Shown in pieces: positions 1 to 12,882 of a DNA stretch of 64,000 nucleotides. Every line of letters begins with the position of its first letter. The stretch's first letter is position 1. The notes under the pieces were generated by a model, which was not told where the DNA came from, did no database searches, and was given only the letters and a program-made list of their open reading frames with translations. A program made the translations under genes and the position numbers. This DNA is from Tubiluchus corallicola (taxonomy: Eukaryota > Priapulida > Priapulimorpha > Priapulimorphida > Tubiluchidae): NCBI GenBank assembly GCA_030141605.1, contig JAQGDQ010000198.1:325421-389420 (forward strand), in the 5' to 3' direction.

Positions 1-194
1 AGATCTACAGTACAACCATATTTAAATCTTAAATTTACTTGACTGTTATTTACATAGTAGTATAGCTTTGGAATTCTCAATGTGCAAGAGTTTACAATTT
101 TTCTCACTAAGTTTAATTTTCGACTATCTATTAAATAATTCGCAGGCATTAGGCATTATGCCACAAAAATACATTAACAATTTGACAATTATAT

Positions 195-350
195 TTTCTG
201 TGAATTTAATTTTCTGGGAAAAGGCTGTTCTGGGAAATATCTTTTCTAAGAAATTTTTTCTGGGAAGTAAAAGTATCCTGCTTCACATGCTTTTTTGTCA
301 GCAAAAAACTTTTCTGGGACAAGCTCTTCTGGGAAACGAGTCTACCCCAT
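195..350. repeat. degenerate TTCTGGGAAA-motif cluster
   Basis: Short motifs of the form TTCTGGGAAA recur about five times, and the cluster ends in TTCTGGGAAACGAGTC. The same motif set ends the foldback-like element at 48110-49215. I infer one arm of a related non-autonomous element. No gene is seen in the first 350 bases. Confidence 0.45.
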
Positions 351-2369
351 AATAACAATGCGAGCAGTTTCGTAGATCTATGTAAATTCGGGTTTAAAAA
401 CAATTATGTACTATAAATACTTACAACTCTGAAGCTCGAGCGGGCATGTCTGGTTGTCTAAAGGGTACTTTACTAACCACATTTGACACCCAAGCACAAG
501 AGTCAACCTAAAATGAAAGAATATTGCTTTAAAGGAAAGGCAACGTGCCTTTTGAAAAGTTGGGCTTATTTAAGTGTTCGGGTAAAATGTTAGAGATATT
601 TAGTAATAAAAGTGTGATAACAGCCTCGAGTATCACTTTAAAGTCGCGATCTTTTCATACTTGGGTGTCACCATTTTCAACGTTCTTCCTTCTAAGAATG
701 ACGTCTTTAATCGATTGAAGAAAAACAGTGCAATGACAATTTCCGTCTAAAGTACAAGTATAAGTATAATATATTTGCATGAACATTAGCTAAGCAGCAG
801 AAGTTTGAATTAATGTAAGCAGAGCACGCTTACATAAAGCAACGATTAGCTTACAAAAACTCCATGAATTTACGAAGTCCACCAGTTACGTCATAATTTT
901 CATGCGCTTTGTGGCTACGACAGCGCCTGACAAAAATTTCTTTCTGCGGCAGTATAAATTAGCATTATGCTTTATAAAGGATTTTTGCAAGTTTCTTTTT
1001 CAAGTTCATGTGATAACAGTAAAATAAAAGCAACATGAGAACTAACTTGCCTGTACATTAAGACTGTTTTGATTTGCCCAATTTTTTACAACTTTATGAC
1101 AGCAGCGCAGTGGTAGAGGCACTAAACTTTCAAAACAATGCTTGGTTAATTTTTTATAAATTCTTGGAACCAATATTTTTAACACTATTGAGTTTATTCT
1201 ACAAACCTACTATGCATGCCATCTAGGGAACAAATTTAAATATAAACGCAAAACATTTAAACTCGAAGATAAAACTCTCAATCTGACTAATAACTCATTA
1301 AGGTGATTTGGTTAATAAGGTCCCAAGTCAATAATCATTACAACCTAGTGTCGGTATGATAAATAATTTACACTAGAAAGATGCTAATCTCGGGGGATTA
1401 TTGGACATGCCGCATTACGTAACGACCTGGTAAGCTAATCAAGGTTATGCTCTTATTAATATTGTGCCTCTAATTAAGTTGCACCACGCTTGGGTTTGCC
1501 CAAGTAGCCGATGTACTTATTATATTTTCTTCGCACATCCGCAACGTCCGCGGAGTGGTTTACATTTCGAGTTGTTATAAGTATGCGTATAATTAAGAAA
1601 AACTAATGATCCGCAAATCCGCACTCCAGGAGTGGGTTCATGTTTTGCGGCCGTATCCGCGTCGTATATTTAAAAAAAATTCGGATCCGCAAATCAAAGA
1701 CTAAGCTTTGCGAAGTTCTGGTAAAGAACTATATGACACTAGTGAACGCATGTGATATCACATCTGTCTTACTTAATGAGAAGTAAAACGAGATGGAATT
1801 AAAAAAGGGCAGCGTATTACAATTCTTAAAGCTGCACTTACTCCAATGTCCGAGAGAATGTGAAATTTTAAACGTATTAAGCACCAATGTAGAATCCAAA
1901 TAAATAAACAGACCTGTACTGAATAACAACAATTGTGCACAAAAATGTACGGTGTACGTTATTTGTGAGTAATAAATAATTACGTATAATTTATTCAGTC
2001 CCAAAATTATTTCTACTCTCACAAAATTGTTCTATTGATTAGTTTCACAATTGTTCTATTGATTGTTCTACAACAACACCTGGAAATACTGAAGAAGCTG
2101 AGGAATGGAAATTTAAGAAGAGAATTAAAACCTCTCCATTCAGGCTTGTTTCAGTTCTTCCATGTTTGATTTTACTTTATTTTGGCTTTGAAAAACATTA
2201 ATTTCTGAAAATTATGAGTCCTGGTTTTGTTTCACTGAAATGTGTTGAGTTTGATTTCTTTAAGTTTTTAAACTTTATCGTCATTAAATCCACTAAGTTT
2301 GGTCATTTGACAATGTCTTCAACCCACTAGACAACCAGCGAAACCATTCATTACGCTTTCTTAGCAATT
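351..2369. other. non-coding AT-rich stretch
   Basis: No reading frame with exon-like borders, conserved motif or long repeat is visible. The longest open frames are under 100 codons and look random. Confidence 0.5.
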
Positions 2370-2772
2370 AGGGGTGAACATTCTCTCTCTATTACAAGGC
2401 GAATTCAAACCGAATGAAATTTTTGACATTCAAACTCGGCTCATGTAGTATTTAGACGTTCGAAATATCATGCAGTCAGCCAGCAAGTTTAGCTGCAATT
2501 TCAATTGCAGTTCGAATTCAATTTTACAGATTTTCAAAAATTTTTCGAAATATTAACAAAGGCAATATGGCAGAGGTCATGCGTATTGATTTTGTTTAGC
2601 AATAAAAACACTGATAATTTGTTTAAACAATGGGCATAGAAATTGCAGCTAAACTTGCAGGCTGACTGCATGATATTTCAAGCGTTTTAATGATAAAGAG
2701 TTGAACTGTTGAATCATTCGAATCTATAATCCAGTTCGAATTAAAAAAACTAGAACGTTCGATGCTCACCCA
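2370..2772. mobile_element. hAT-like MITE with internal inverted repeat
   Basis: The left end reads AGGGGTGAACATTCT and the right end reads TTCGATGCTCACCC, imperfect inverted termini of the CAGGGGTG type typical of hAT elements. Inside is a long imperfect inverted repeat of about 38 bp (about 2465-2502 against 2640-2678) containing ATCATGCAGTCAG and CTGACTGCATGAT. TTCGAA-rich stretches and the same termini recur at 21590-22027. It has no transposase. A target duplication is not obvious. Confidence 0.55.
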
Positions 2773-2779
2773 ACTGGCA

Positions 2780-3589
2780 GGCAACATCGATAGGGTTTAA
2801 TGAACTCGTATAAACGCTACAGGTTAACAGTGTCATGATTGTATAGCATGCTTTATGTCCAACACTCAAATGCAGTGTATGCCAGGCCTTACAATTGTAC
2901 AGGGATAATAAACATTATTTGAAACCCACTCTACCTGGCACTATACCATACTGTCCCATTAGGGAATACATTCAGCACGAAATTAGTCGTGGTCAGATTA
3001 TGAAAGTGTCCATCGTTCTCGTTAGCAAAAAAGACGCTTGGCCGCCATATTTTCTTGAGATAGGTCGGATGTACAGTCAAATGTGTCCTATTATGTGGTA
3101 ATTGATCATCATAACGTAATCGCTGATCTATCCACCATTGTCGTAGTCGTATGTTGATGGTGTATTCCTATAAAACGAATGAAAATAAAGCAAAGGCGAT
3201 TGATAATTATTATTAAAGAAAAATTCTACAATTAAAAACAAGGAAATAAAGCACAATTTCAGACGGGGAATCGCGTCATTTTTCACGTCTTAAAATATAT
3301 TTATCTCGCATATGTCTGTCAGACAGTTTCGGCTGGTTATATGTACACCAGGGCAAACTTAGCACGTGTTTAGGGCACCAAAGCTCACGGGGCACCAAAC
3401 TTGCAAAATAGTTGAAAATAGATAAAATTTTAATAAAGTATGCTAAAGACCATTAAGATCTTTCACAATTCAAAATGTGAGATGGAAGGTTACAAGAGAA
3501 TGAGGCACACTGGCTGGGTTGTTCTTTATATCGGTTGTTCTTTAACTGAAGCTGAATAGTTTTATTAATTCGCCGGTGACGTAGCTCTT
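2780..3589. other. no gene seen
   Basis: AT-rich sequence without recognisable coding exons or tandem structure. Confidence 0.4.
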
Positions 3590-3666
3590 GCAGCTTGTAG
3601 TTGTATGTTTTTAAAATCGACGGGAAATAAACGTTTATCTTATCTCATCTAATCTCATCTCATCTA
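3590..3666 (+). mobile_element. retroelement 3' tail
   Basis: A GGGAAATAAACG segment is followed directly by an ATCTC-type simple tail (TCTCATCTAATCTCATCTC). A polyadenylation-like signal running into a short simple repeat is typical of the 3' end of a LINE or SINE copy. The body of the element is not recognisable upstream. Confidence 0.4.
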
Positions 3667-3870
3667 TGCATTTCGTCATTCGCTAGTTAAACGGGAACTA
3701 GCGCCTACCTTTTAGAAACGCATTGCACAAAAACAGGTGCTGTACCTCTCAGTTTAGATGTGTTTGTTTGTGACGAACTGCACACGTTCGATAGCACAGC
3801 GGTAAATTTGAAATTAGATTTTTTTATCTTAAAACTTGCTTAGTTTTAGTACAACACACTCAATATCTTA
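3660..3870 (+). repeat. interspersed repeat family X, partial copy
   Basis: Matches the segments at 9520-10200, 14590-15170 and 24220-24670: CGCTAGTTAAACGGG, CTGTACCTCTCAGTT, TTTGTGACGAACT and ATCTTAAAACTTGC occur in the same order. The copy breaks off after ACACTCAATATCTTA, exactly where the 90-bp array begins. Confidence 0.65.
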
Positions 3871-4560
3871 ATCCGTACCAGACAGACATTCTTCAATAAG
3901 CAAACAATCCCGTTGTTTGCAGACCCATTATGGATGTTCTTACGGCACCAACCCACCTTAATCCGTACCAAACACACATGCTTCAGTGAGCAAACAATAC
4001 CATTGTTTGAAGACCCATTATGGATGTGCTTAGGGCACCAACACACCTTAATCCATACCAGACAGACATGCACCCAGTAAGCAAACAATACCATTGTTTA
4101 TGGACCCGTTATGGATGTGCTTAGGGCACTAGCACATTTAAATCCGTACCAGACAGACATGCTTCAGTAAGCAAACAATGCCGTTGTTTGTAGACCCATT
4201 ATGGATGTGCTTAGAGCACCAACACACGTTAATTCATACCAGACAGACATGCTTCAGTAAGCAAACAATGCCGTTGTTTGTAGACCCATTATGGATGTGC
4301 TTAGGGCACCAACACGCTTTAATCCATACCAGACAGACATGCATCAGTAAGCAAACAATACCATTGTTTGTAGGCCCATTATGGATGGGCTTAAGGCACC
4401 AACACGCTTTAATCCATACCAGACAGACATGCATCAGTAAGAAAACAATACCGTTCTTTGTAGACCCATTATGGATGTGCTTAGGGCACCAACACACGTT
4501 AATTCATACCAGACAGACATGCATCAGTAAGCAAACAATGCCGTTGTTTGTAGAGCCAAT
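3871..4560. repeat. 90-bp minisatellite, about 7.5 copies
   Basis: Units recur every 90 bases (for example at 3998, 4088, 4178, 4268, 4358, 4448 and 4538) and carry GACCCATTATGGATG, GCTTAGGGCACCAACAC and CATACCAGACAGACATG. Since 90 is divisible by three and the unit lacks stops in one frame on each strand, it makes open frames with a 30-residue repeat on both strands. Divergence between units looks random with respect to codons, so I treat it as non-coding. Confidence 0.85.
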
Positions 4561-4639
4561 ACAGATTCAACACATACAGAAATTTAACAGTCGAACCGGA
4601 ACAATATGTGCAACTGAAGTCAGTCAAACAAATTATTAT

Positions 4640-6869
4640 TAAATTCGTCTAAAACTGAGCTGCCTGTAGCCTAACCCTCTTGCTAGGTGGCTATTGGGTT
4701 TCCCTTTTAGAAGCAGTAAAACCGGAAGTGTTCAGACGTTTATTACGCATTACCGTGCACTTGTGTGGCCAATACTTGAACACTGAGCACTGCTCAGTCG
4801 TATAATCACCTAGCACTCCCATAAAATTGAATCTGTCCAGAGAAAATTACCAGATACGTGTGTTTGCTGGGAGGGGGGAAGTTGAAATTGTTACAACATT
4901 CCTACAAAAACACTAAACAAAAATGCTTAAAAATACGTTTTGAAATGACGTAGCATCTACATGTCTTACTGGATACAGAGCAACACTTTTTATTGTTTTT
5001 GCGTAAATGAAAATGTCAAGTGAAAATTTAAATGATTTTATAAAGGTAAACGATAAGCAGCGATGACCACTGTAACAGAATTCGACACGATAACGATAAA
5101 AACAAATTTTTCGTATCGATAGGACAATCGACATTTATTCACACGATAATTATCGATATGTATCGTTATCGTTAATATCTCTAAGCTGCAGCGGGCATTA
5201 TTATATTGACAATGTCAAACTACACCAACGGCACCGACTTCGATTGAAGAGAAGATTAAGGCATTGACCTCAATTCATTCTATATCAGCTGAGCCCAAAA
5301 TGAAATTAGAATATCAAGTATCGGGGCTGCTTTACTTGGCTAAATTAAGCTTGACTAGGAGGAGACAGTGTGAATAGAACATTTACATTGAAAATGTCAT
5401 GACTAATCTAGCAGTAATCTTCTTCGAACATCTGCTCGATCAGTCGATACTGTCGATGATAGCTTTACAACATGAAATGGGTTTGATTTTTGCATATTAA
5501 TTTCCAATTCCACAAACGGAAAACTTACACAAACAATTGGCCAAACATACGATATCGACTTTTTTGGTCACGATAATATAAAAAGCATTATAATCTATAT
5601 GTTTTATATTAATTTTATATAATTAATTCTATAATTATTTATATAATTTCATATTATATAAAAAGGGAATCGCTTGAAAATTACCACACTGATACAACAG
5701 ACTTTCGCGTATAAACCCCAAAAATTTCCGGTTACTCTCTTCAATATCTTCAAAGATACAGAAGCTTTAAAGCAACAGGTGAAAAAAAATAAATACAGGA
5801 ATAAACTTTGTATGGCATATTTACAGCAAGAACTTTATGGGTCCATCATTTTCACTGCAAACTAGACGAAGGTGCTTCTTTCAACAGCTGATACAGTTTA
5901 CCCCTGATACCCCTCATTCTAGGGGTACTTGCTCCCAGCACTCAACAATATTTGCCTTTAGCTCTGTGCAGCCTTCGTGCAATGTCAACTTCCATTTTTT
6001 CTGTTGTGAAAACCACGGTACAAACTTGTTGAGCTCTCTATATTTTGTTGCTATCTGTTGACTATTGAGTGTTTAAAATGCGTGGACGAGGCTATTTTCA
6101 ATTGACGATTAGCTGATTTTATTCCTGCATTCAAAATTTTAACATTAAATTAAGATAAAGAAGTTTTTTGGTCGTAACTTGTAAAACTGCAAAAAGTCTA
6201 AGCTTGTGACTTTCCTAACCAAAAGCTAAAGAATTGTAGTAATTCATGCTGTGAAATTTCAACTTTAACATAACTTCTAATGTGATTGTAGTCAACACTT
6301 CAGCATAATTTTCTTCTGCACCCCCCCCCCCTTTAATACCGTAAACACTCACCATTTCTAGAGCGTCGACAGAATCGATACTGTCAATCATAATCTCACA
6401 GGAAACTTGAGTCGGTTTCATCACTCGATAACCTGAATAAAAAATTCTCTGTGTAAAATAAAAAAATAGGTAACAAATCTGTAGAAACGAGTTAAAGCAA
6501 ACCAACACATTTCACACCAGGAAAGTTTTAGTCTTCGTATTTTTTATCCAATTAAGAAACTTATTTAAACAAAGAAAAAAATTCAAGTCAGAATTGAAAT
6601 ATTCTACATTTGTTTAGAATCATAGCAATTTTGGTATTTCTGTGTTTTAATTAACCCTGAATGTGAAGCATTGTTTGCTCACTGACTGGTTTAAGAATTT
6701 GCTGCCAATATTATCAAGCCTTTGGTTCCTTCACAATCGAATACCACACCCAAATAAACTTTCAGAAACGCAGCAAATTCATTTTATATTGTTGTAGTAT
6801 TCCAAGTAAAAACTCTAGTGCTCCTTCATTAGCTCCTAGATTTACTTCATTCAATAAATTGATTTACAT
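4640..6869. other. non-coding stretch
   Basis: No exon-like frames. It includes an AT-only patch around 5590-5660 and CGATA-rich motifs around 5095-5165. Nothing supports a gene. Confidence 0.45.
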
Positions 6870-8010
6870 ACATGAACAGTTACTTCATTTTCTTCCTAGT
6901 AATGTGTTCTAATGCTCATTTCATAATCTTACTTCGTTCATAGTAATGTGGTCTAATGCTCATTTCATAACCTCACCTTGTTCATAGTAATGTGGTTTAA
7001 TGCTCATTTCATAATCTCACCTTGTTCATAGTAATGTGGTTTAATGCTCATTTCATAATCTCACCTCGTTCATAGTAGTGTGGTCTGATGCTCATTTCAT
7101 AATCTCACCTCGTTCATAGTAATGTGGTCTGATGCTCATGTCATAACCTCACCTCGTTCATAGTAATGCGGTCTAATGCTCATTTCATAATCTCACCTCG
7201 TTCATAGTAATGTGGTTTAATGCTCATTTCATAATCTCACCTCGTTCATAGTAGTGTGGTCTGATGCTCATTTCATAATCTCACCTCGTTCATAGTAATG
7301 TGGTCTGATGCTCATGTCATAACCTCACCTCGTTCATAGTAATGCGGTCTAATGCTCATTTCATAATCTCACCTCGTTCATAGTAATGTGGTTTAATGCT
7401 CATTTCATAATCTCACCTCGTTCATAGTAGTGTGGTCTGATGCTCATTTCATAATCTCACCTCGTTCATAGTAATGTGGTCTGATGCTCATGTCATAATC
7501 TTACTTCGTTCATAGTAATGTGGTCTAATGCTCATTTCATAATCTTACTTCGTTCATAGTAATGTGGTCTGATGCTCATGTCATAACCTCACCTCGTTCA
7601 TAGTAATGCGGTCTAATGCTCATGTCATAATCTCACCTTGTTCATAGTAATGTGGTTTAATGCTCATTTCATAATCTCACCTCGTTCATAGTAATGTGGT
7701 CTGATGCTCATGTCATAATCTCACCTCGTTCATAGTAACGTGGTCTAATGCTTATGTCATAATCTCACCTCGTTCATAGTAACGTGGTCTAATGCTCATG
7801 TCATAATCTTACTTCGTTTATAGTAACGTGGTCTGATGCTCATTTCATAATCTCACCTCGTTCATATTAATGTGGTCTAATGCTTATGCCATAATCTTAC
7901 CTCGTTCATAGTAATGTGGTCTAATGCTCATTTCATAATCTTACCTCGTTCATAGTAATGTGATAATCTTACCTCGTTCATAGTAATGTGGTCTGATGCT
8001 CATGTCATAA
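6870..8010. repeat. 44-bp minisatellite with 176-bp higher-order unit
   Basis: About 25 units of 44 bp built on CACCTCGTTCATAGTAATG and GATGCTCATTTCATAATC. A four-unit block recurs exactly: the diagnostic GTAGTGTGG variant lies at 7075, 7251 and 7427, spaced 176 bp, with the same order of variant units between. There is no spacer DNA between units, so it is not a CRISPR-type array. Confidence 0.9.
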
Positions 8011-8719
8011 TCTTCAAGTAGCTTGTCCATCAATGCAGTATTGCTGAAAGTATTCTGATCGCGTGAGGTTCGCCTAATAAAACAAATTACAAAAACTGCC
8101 GTATAAGATCAACACTGGTAAGATTATAAGTTTGTTCAGTTGCCAGTACAAAGAAACATTTTCTAAGAGAAATGTCGACAGTGGAGAAACATGACGTAAT
8201 GATAAAACTTTTTAATATACGATATAGTTTCAGAGCGTGTGAAAAACAATCAAACAACTGCAGTTAAACATTCTATTTGTAACTAAAGAACCCGATTCTT
8301 CTCATATCTCTTGACGATACCCATTTTGTTATCTGCCTAGTTCAATTCACCCCTAGATTGCACGACGAACTAGCCCCCCTCCCCCTCCCTCATCTTCTCA
8401 CCTCTACTCACCACTCACTCTGTCTCTGGCCATGACAATATTACCTGGTGTAACATTTCAATCAAAAATCGCGCAAATTGACACAACTATTTGAGCTGTC
8501 AGTTACTGTACCAATGAAGGCACAAATCCATTAATTAAATTCATTATGGGGACTACTCTACTCGAAGCGAAACCACATTAGCCAAATGAATTACTATAGT
8601 TGATCAAACAAGAGCTGCTTGTCGAGTAATTGGTGGAGTATTATGAGAAAACACGATACTGCATGTCCATAAAGAGTTCTTGATTCGTATGTTTGTTTAG
8701 GGTCACAATGCATGCAACT

Positions 8720-9260
8720 CACTAGATGTATAAAACCTCGTTCACATCATTGCACGACCAGTTAAGATGTAAACAGTCGTTCACATCGTTAGGTGGGGAA
8801 ATAAGATGTAAAACCTCGTTCACATCATTACGTGCGGAACTAAAATGTAAAACCTCGTTCACGTCATTACGTGCAGAAATAAGATGTAAACCCTTGTTCA
8901 CATCATTACGCAAACAATTAAGGTGTAAAACGTCGTTCACATCATTACGCGAGCAACAAAGGTGTAAAACTTCGTTCACATCATTACGTGCAGAACTAAG
9001 ATAAGATATAAACCTCGTTCGCATCATTACGTGCAGAAATAAGATGTAAACCCTTGTTCACATCATTACGCAAACAATTAAGGTGTAAAACGTCGTTCAC
9101 ATCATTACGTGCACAACTAAGATGTAAACCCTTGTTCAGATCATTACATGCTCAACTAAGATGTAAACCCTCGTTTACGTCATTACGTGCTCAGCTAAAA
9201 TGTAAACCCTCGTTCACATCATTACGTGCGGAACTAAGATGTAAGCCCTCGTTCACATTA
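8720..9260. repeat. 39-bp minisatellite
   Basis: About 14 units of 39 bp with TTCACATCATTACGTGC and AAGATGTAAAACC. The unit is a multiple of three and free of stops in one frame on each strand, giving 13-residue protein-like repeats (CKTSFTSLRAELR on plus). A small insertion near 9000 shifts the frame and the array continues regardless, which argues against coding. Confidence 0.87.
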
Positions 9261-9519
9261 TCACAAAAACTTTACACAGTGCCACCTAAGCAAAACAACT
9301 GTCAAACACCAGATACAACAGATATTTTTACTGTTTATTATAATGTATATTAATCTGAAAATCTATTGCAATGTAGATTGAAAAGTACAGAATTAAGATC
9401 GAATTTCATGATAAAATAATTCAGTACAATTATAAGTTGTTTTCAATATTAGAGAAAAAGTTGCATACTCTCTTAAAATTCTTGCAACGATAAAACAATA
9501 AAATTAAATTAAAAATCCG

Positions 9520-10200
9520 GCCTAAATACCTTTACTTTGCAATGTTTTGCTTGAAATCTTTAAAGCAAAACCGGACCCAATTTTAAACAGAGGTCAAACA
9601 ATCTACTCTTTAAAATATTGAAATGAAACATACGATTTTTTCAAAAATGACTTATTTGAAACAATTATTACCACACATACACAATTTCACGCCATTGGTT
9701 CTTCACTGGTACACGCATTCCGCCATTCGCTAGTTAGACGGGCACTAGCGTCTGCATTTTGCAAAAAAACAAGTTCGCTAGTTAGAGGGGCACTAGCACC
9801 TGCATTTTGGAAACACATTGCATAAAATAACAGGGGCTGTACCTCTCAGTTCAGATGTGTTAGTTTGTGACGAACTACACACGTTCGGCAGCTCATGGAT
9901 GAGCACAGCGGTAAATTTGAATTCTTATCTTAAAACTTGCCTACCTTTAGTACAACACGCTAAACATCTTACAGTAGCACTGTACTTCAATTAGAAGCTT
10001 TCGCAAACACGTGCAACGCGCTCGTAGAATATTTTTGCTGTTGAATATTATGTCAGTTTGTGATGTCATCAACAGTTGGGCTTGCCCGCGTTAATTAAGT
10101 TTTTAATCTGTTATTCAATTATCAGAAACGCTTTTGCAGTATTAATTGTGTTAAAATGTATACTTTTTACCGGACTTGAAAATGGGCTAGTTGTTGTGAA
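9520..10200 (+). repeat. interspersed repeat family X, long copy
   Basis: One of the longest copies in the window. It contains in order AAACCGGACCCAATTTTAAA, CACACATACACAATTTCACG, CGCTAGTTAGACGGGCACT, CTCTCAGTTCAGATGTG, GCTCATGGATGAGCACAGCG, GTGATGTCATCAACAGTTGG and ACCGGACTTGAAAATGGG. The CGCTAGTTAGA(C/G)GGGCACTAGC block is duplicated (9727 and 9775). No coding capacity is seen. Confidence 0.75.
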
Positions 10201-10429
10201 TAAATTTATGAAAATGTATTTTGGTAGATAATTAATGGAGTTATCAGCTGAATTAGATTCAGTTGATAAACTCACGCCTGAAATAAATTTACACGGTTGA
10301 ACAAGAAACTCATCCAGCCGGTAGTCCGAATTTAATGCGTTAGAATTGTCACACGAGTTATAGAAAGTGCAGGTGTCGTGTTTAAGAAAGACACTATTGT
10401 TCAACAAGGATACATGCAGAGTAGGAGCT

Positions 10430-11600
10430 AATTAAGAGAAGTTCTAGAGCGATTTAGTTGTCGCGTGGAAATAATTTAATGATAGGAGCCAAGGTCTCGT
10501 ATCAGTGCTCAGCGACATTAGATGGAAATCTGAAGAATTGCCGACAAGACGGTAGGAAGATCTCAAAGGCGATGGAATTCAAGAGAACTCATTACTGATT
10601 GTAAAATCAGAAGTGAAAGGGAAGTCGCTTTACGGGAGGTAGCAGATGCTTGCAGATGTTGCCATATGGTGCAATATCATCGAAGGTCAGCTCTCAGAAA
10701 TATAAGCTCTAGGAAAAGTTACCTAGACACACATCGGAGTGAACGCACGACGGGGTGACACGACTCGAGTGTCACACAACACGAGCGAGAGAGTCTGACA
10801 AGTGGTTTGCCACCATACCGTGTGTCCGGGACGAACTTCTACAAGACGGAAGCAGCGTTTAGCCCAGCGTGGAAAGGAATCTACGTACTTAGCCAAGACT
10901 GAGCACTGGTGCGACGTGGTCTCGATAAGCAATCAGGATTTGATCAAGTGTAGGGGTACATTTGTCAATCCACAAGTTAAGTGGTTCAACTTATTTGTAT
11001 CAGTATCCGAATAACTGTAACAGTCACATTGTATTAAGCACCTTCAGTGCAACATATCGAATTGTTAGTACTTAAAGTGAATAGCATCTTCTCTGGAGCT
11101 ATACTTTAGTTGTAAGCGCCCAAAGGCGTATAAGATCAAATCTTGTAAGTAAAGCCAGAGTCGATAACGTGTAATTGTAATTCAATAAAGTCTGTTCACT
11201 GTAGTAACGCAGACATCGAGTTCTTGCATGATTAAGAGCGTTCACAGTAAAGCATCACTAAATCCTAGATACGAACTTGAGAGATTCGCATTGTACTAAA
11301 GGAAGCTCAATTGTGGGAGCAACGCTTGTTAACTTGAGGGAAATAGGCCTCACTCACAACGCAAGGTCGAAGTGAAAGTCTTGAGGGACAGCATCATTGC
11401 CTGATTGACTGAACTAAAGCCCTCGGAGTCAGGTGACTGAGAATCGATCAATCACCTCATAGCGAACAGGAAGCGAATCTATATAATCTAAGATAACAAT
11501 CTATACAATTAATTCATGATCACTCGATACGGCTAGATAAACTATACGATCAATCTATCGAGAAAAGAGGTCGTGATACTAGTATATGAAAAATCATCAT
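10430..11600 (+). mobile_element. GC-richer block, possible LTR-type remnant
   Basis: This stretch is visibly richer in G and C than its surroundings and has no convincing frame. At 11120-11230 it shows a promoter-like TATAAGATCAAATCTTG, then AATAAAGTCTGTTCACTG, an arrangement like the promoter and polyadenylation region of an LTR. No gag or pol frame is visible and no second LTR copy lies in the window. The LTR idea is inference; an exon or UTR of an unseen gene is also possible. Confidence 0.3.
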
Positions 11601-11949
11601 GTCTTCCTTTAAACGTTGGATGATTCGGGAAGAAAAACATTGTCTCCTAAATCAGTCCCTTTATTTCACGGTCCCACGTGAAGCTGAAGAAAATGGAAGG
11701 CTGTAAAACTTGAATATCATTATCACAAAATAGTTTAGGCCACTCAATAAACTTGTGATTTTGTGATTTTGTATAAATCACATGCCAGTCTAATTAACAA
11801 ATGCTCAAGTAGCTCTCAAGCAGCATATGGCTTCCGTTGACTAGCTTAAATGTAAATGTTTGCCTGGTGTTTGGTATTTTGGGTGGCTTCATTTACCCAC
11901 AACTATTGCGCTCTTCGAGGGCTTGTGTTGTTTCAACAGGTTAAAGTGA

Positions 11950-12450
11950 GTATCAGTTACTAGAAATATCTACCAGGCGTAAATACTAGATCATAACTCC
12001 CAGTGTTACTACAGTAAACACGCTAAAAAGTCCAATCATCCACTGCACTACGTACCACTAAAATGTAAACCCAGTGACCAGACTAATCAAATTGCAAATG
12101 ACTACCAGGCGTAGTTACTAGATGCTACACAACGACTAATGTTGTTGCAATAAGGAGACTAAACAGACCAATCAATGCAGATGACACAACCTGGTGTAAG
12201 TGCTAGATAGTAAGCAATGACTAATATTGCTACAGTAAACAGACTAATGTTGTAGATGATATGACCAGGAGTAACTCCTCGATACTAAATAACGACTAGT
12301 GTTGTACTAAACAGATTAATCGTTTCAGATGATATTGCAGATGAAGCATAAATACTAGACAGTAAATAACTGTTTGTGACACTTTGTGTAGTACCGTCAG
12401 TAAGCCAACGAAATATTGCAGGTGACACACGTAAGGCACAAATGCATAGA
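11950..12450. repeat. strongly diverged tandem repeat, unit about 75-80 bp
   Basis: Segments with the order CCAGGCGTAA / ACTAGAT / ACGACTAATGTTGTT / TACAGTAAACAGACTAAT / GCAGATGA recur about five times at roughly 75-80 base spacing. The copies are diverged and of uneven length, so this is an old array. Confidence 0.6.
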
Positions 12451-12882
12451 TAGTATACATTACTATACCATATATACTTAGTATACAAGTCATGTACATA
12501 ACTATCAACGGTAACTATAGTAAACATGCAAAGCAGATTACTAACCTGTTGCGGGCGCATGCAGGGGTCTGGGAGTATTTTGAGAGCCAACATAAAAAGA
12601 CATCAATCGTAAGTGTGTGTGAAACTTAACTGCGAGAGCTCGATGAAGTTCTTAGCGTTGCAGCGTTCTCAGAGAAGCCAGTTCTTATTGCACCATGCAC
12701 AACAAATTATGGAAAATCAGAATTCCGCTTTGCAAATGTGTTGCTGATAAAATGCGTGCAATAAGTAGCGAAATGAAGCTTCTGAACACAGTTATAGTGA
12801 TGCTTTAAAATCTAAATTCTGTTTTGCATTTTTGGAGGTGTGTAACTTCATTACTCCTCAGGGTGTTCCGGTGATTAACACT

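Noticed and set aside
4178-4642. 154-codon frame with a 30-residue repeat as a gene
   Set aside because: The 90-bp minisatellite is open on both strands and there is no supporting exon structure.
5095-5170. CGATA/TATCG-rich segment as a binding-site cluster
   Set aside because: Too short and irregular to separate from AT-rich background by eye.
6870-9260. CRISPR array
   Set aside because: Units follow each other without unique spacers, and the window is plainly eukaryotic.
10723-11014. Overlapping 69-70 codon frames as small genes
   Set aside because: Frames lie on opposite strands of the same GC-richer non-coding block and neither has recognisable features.
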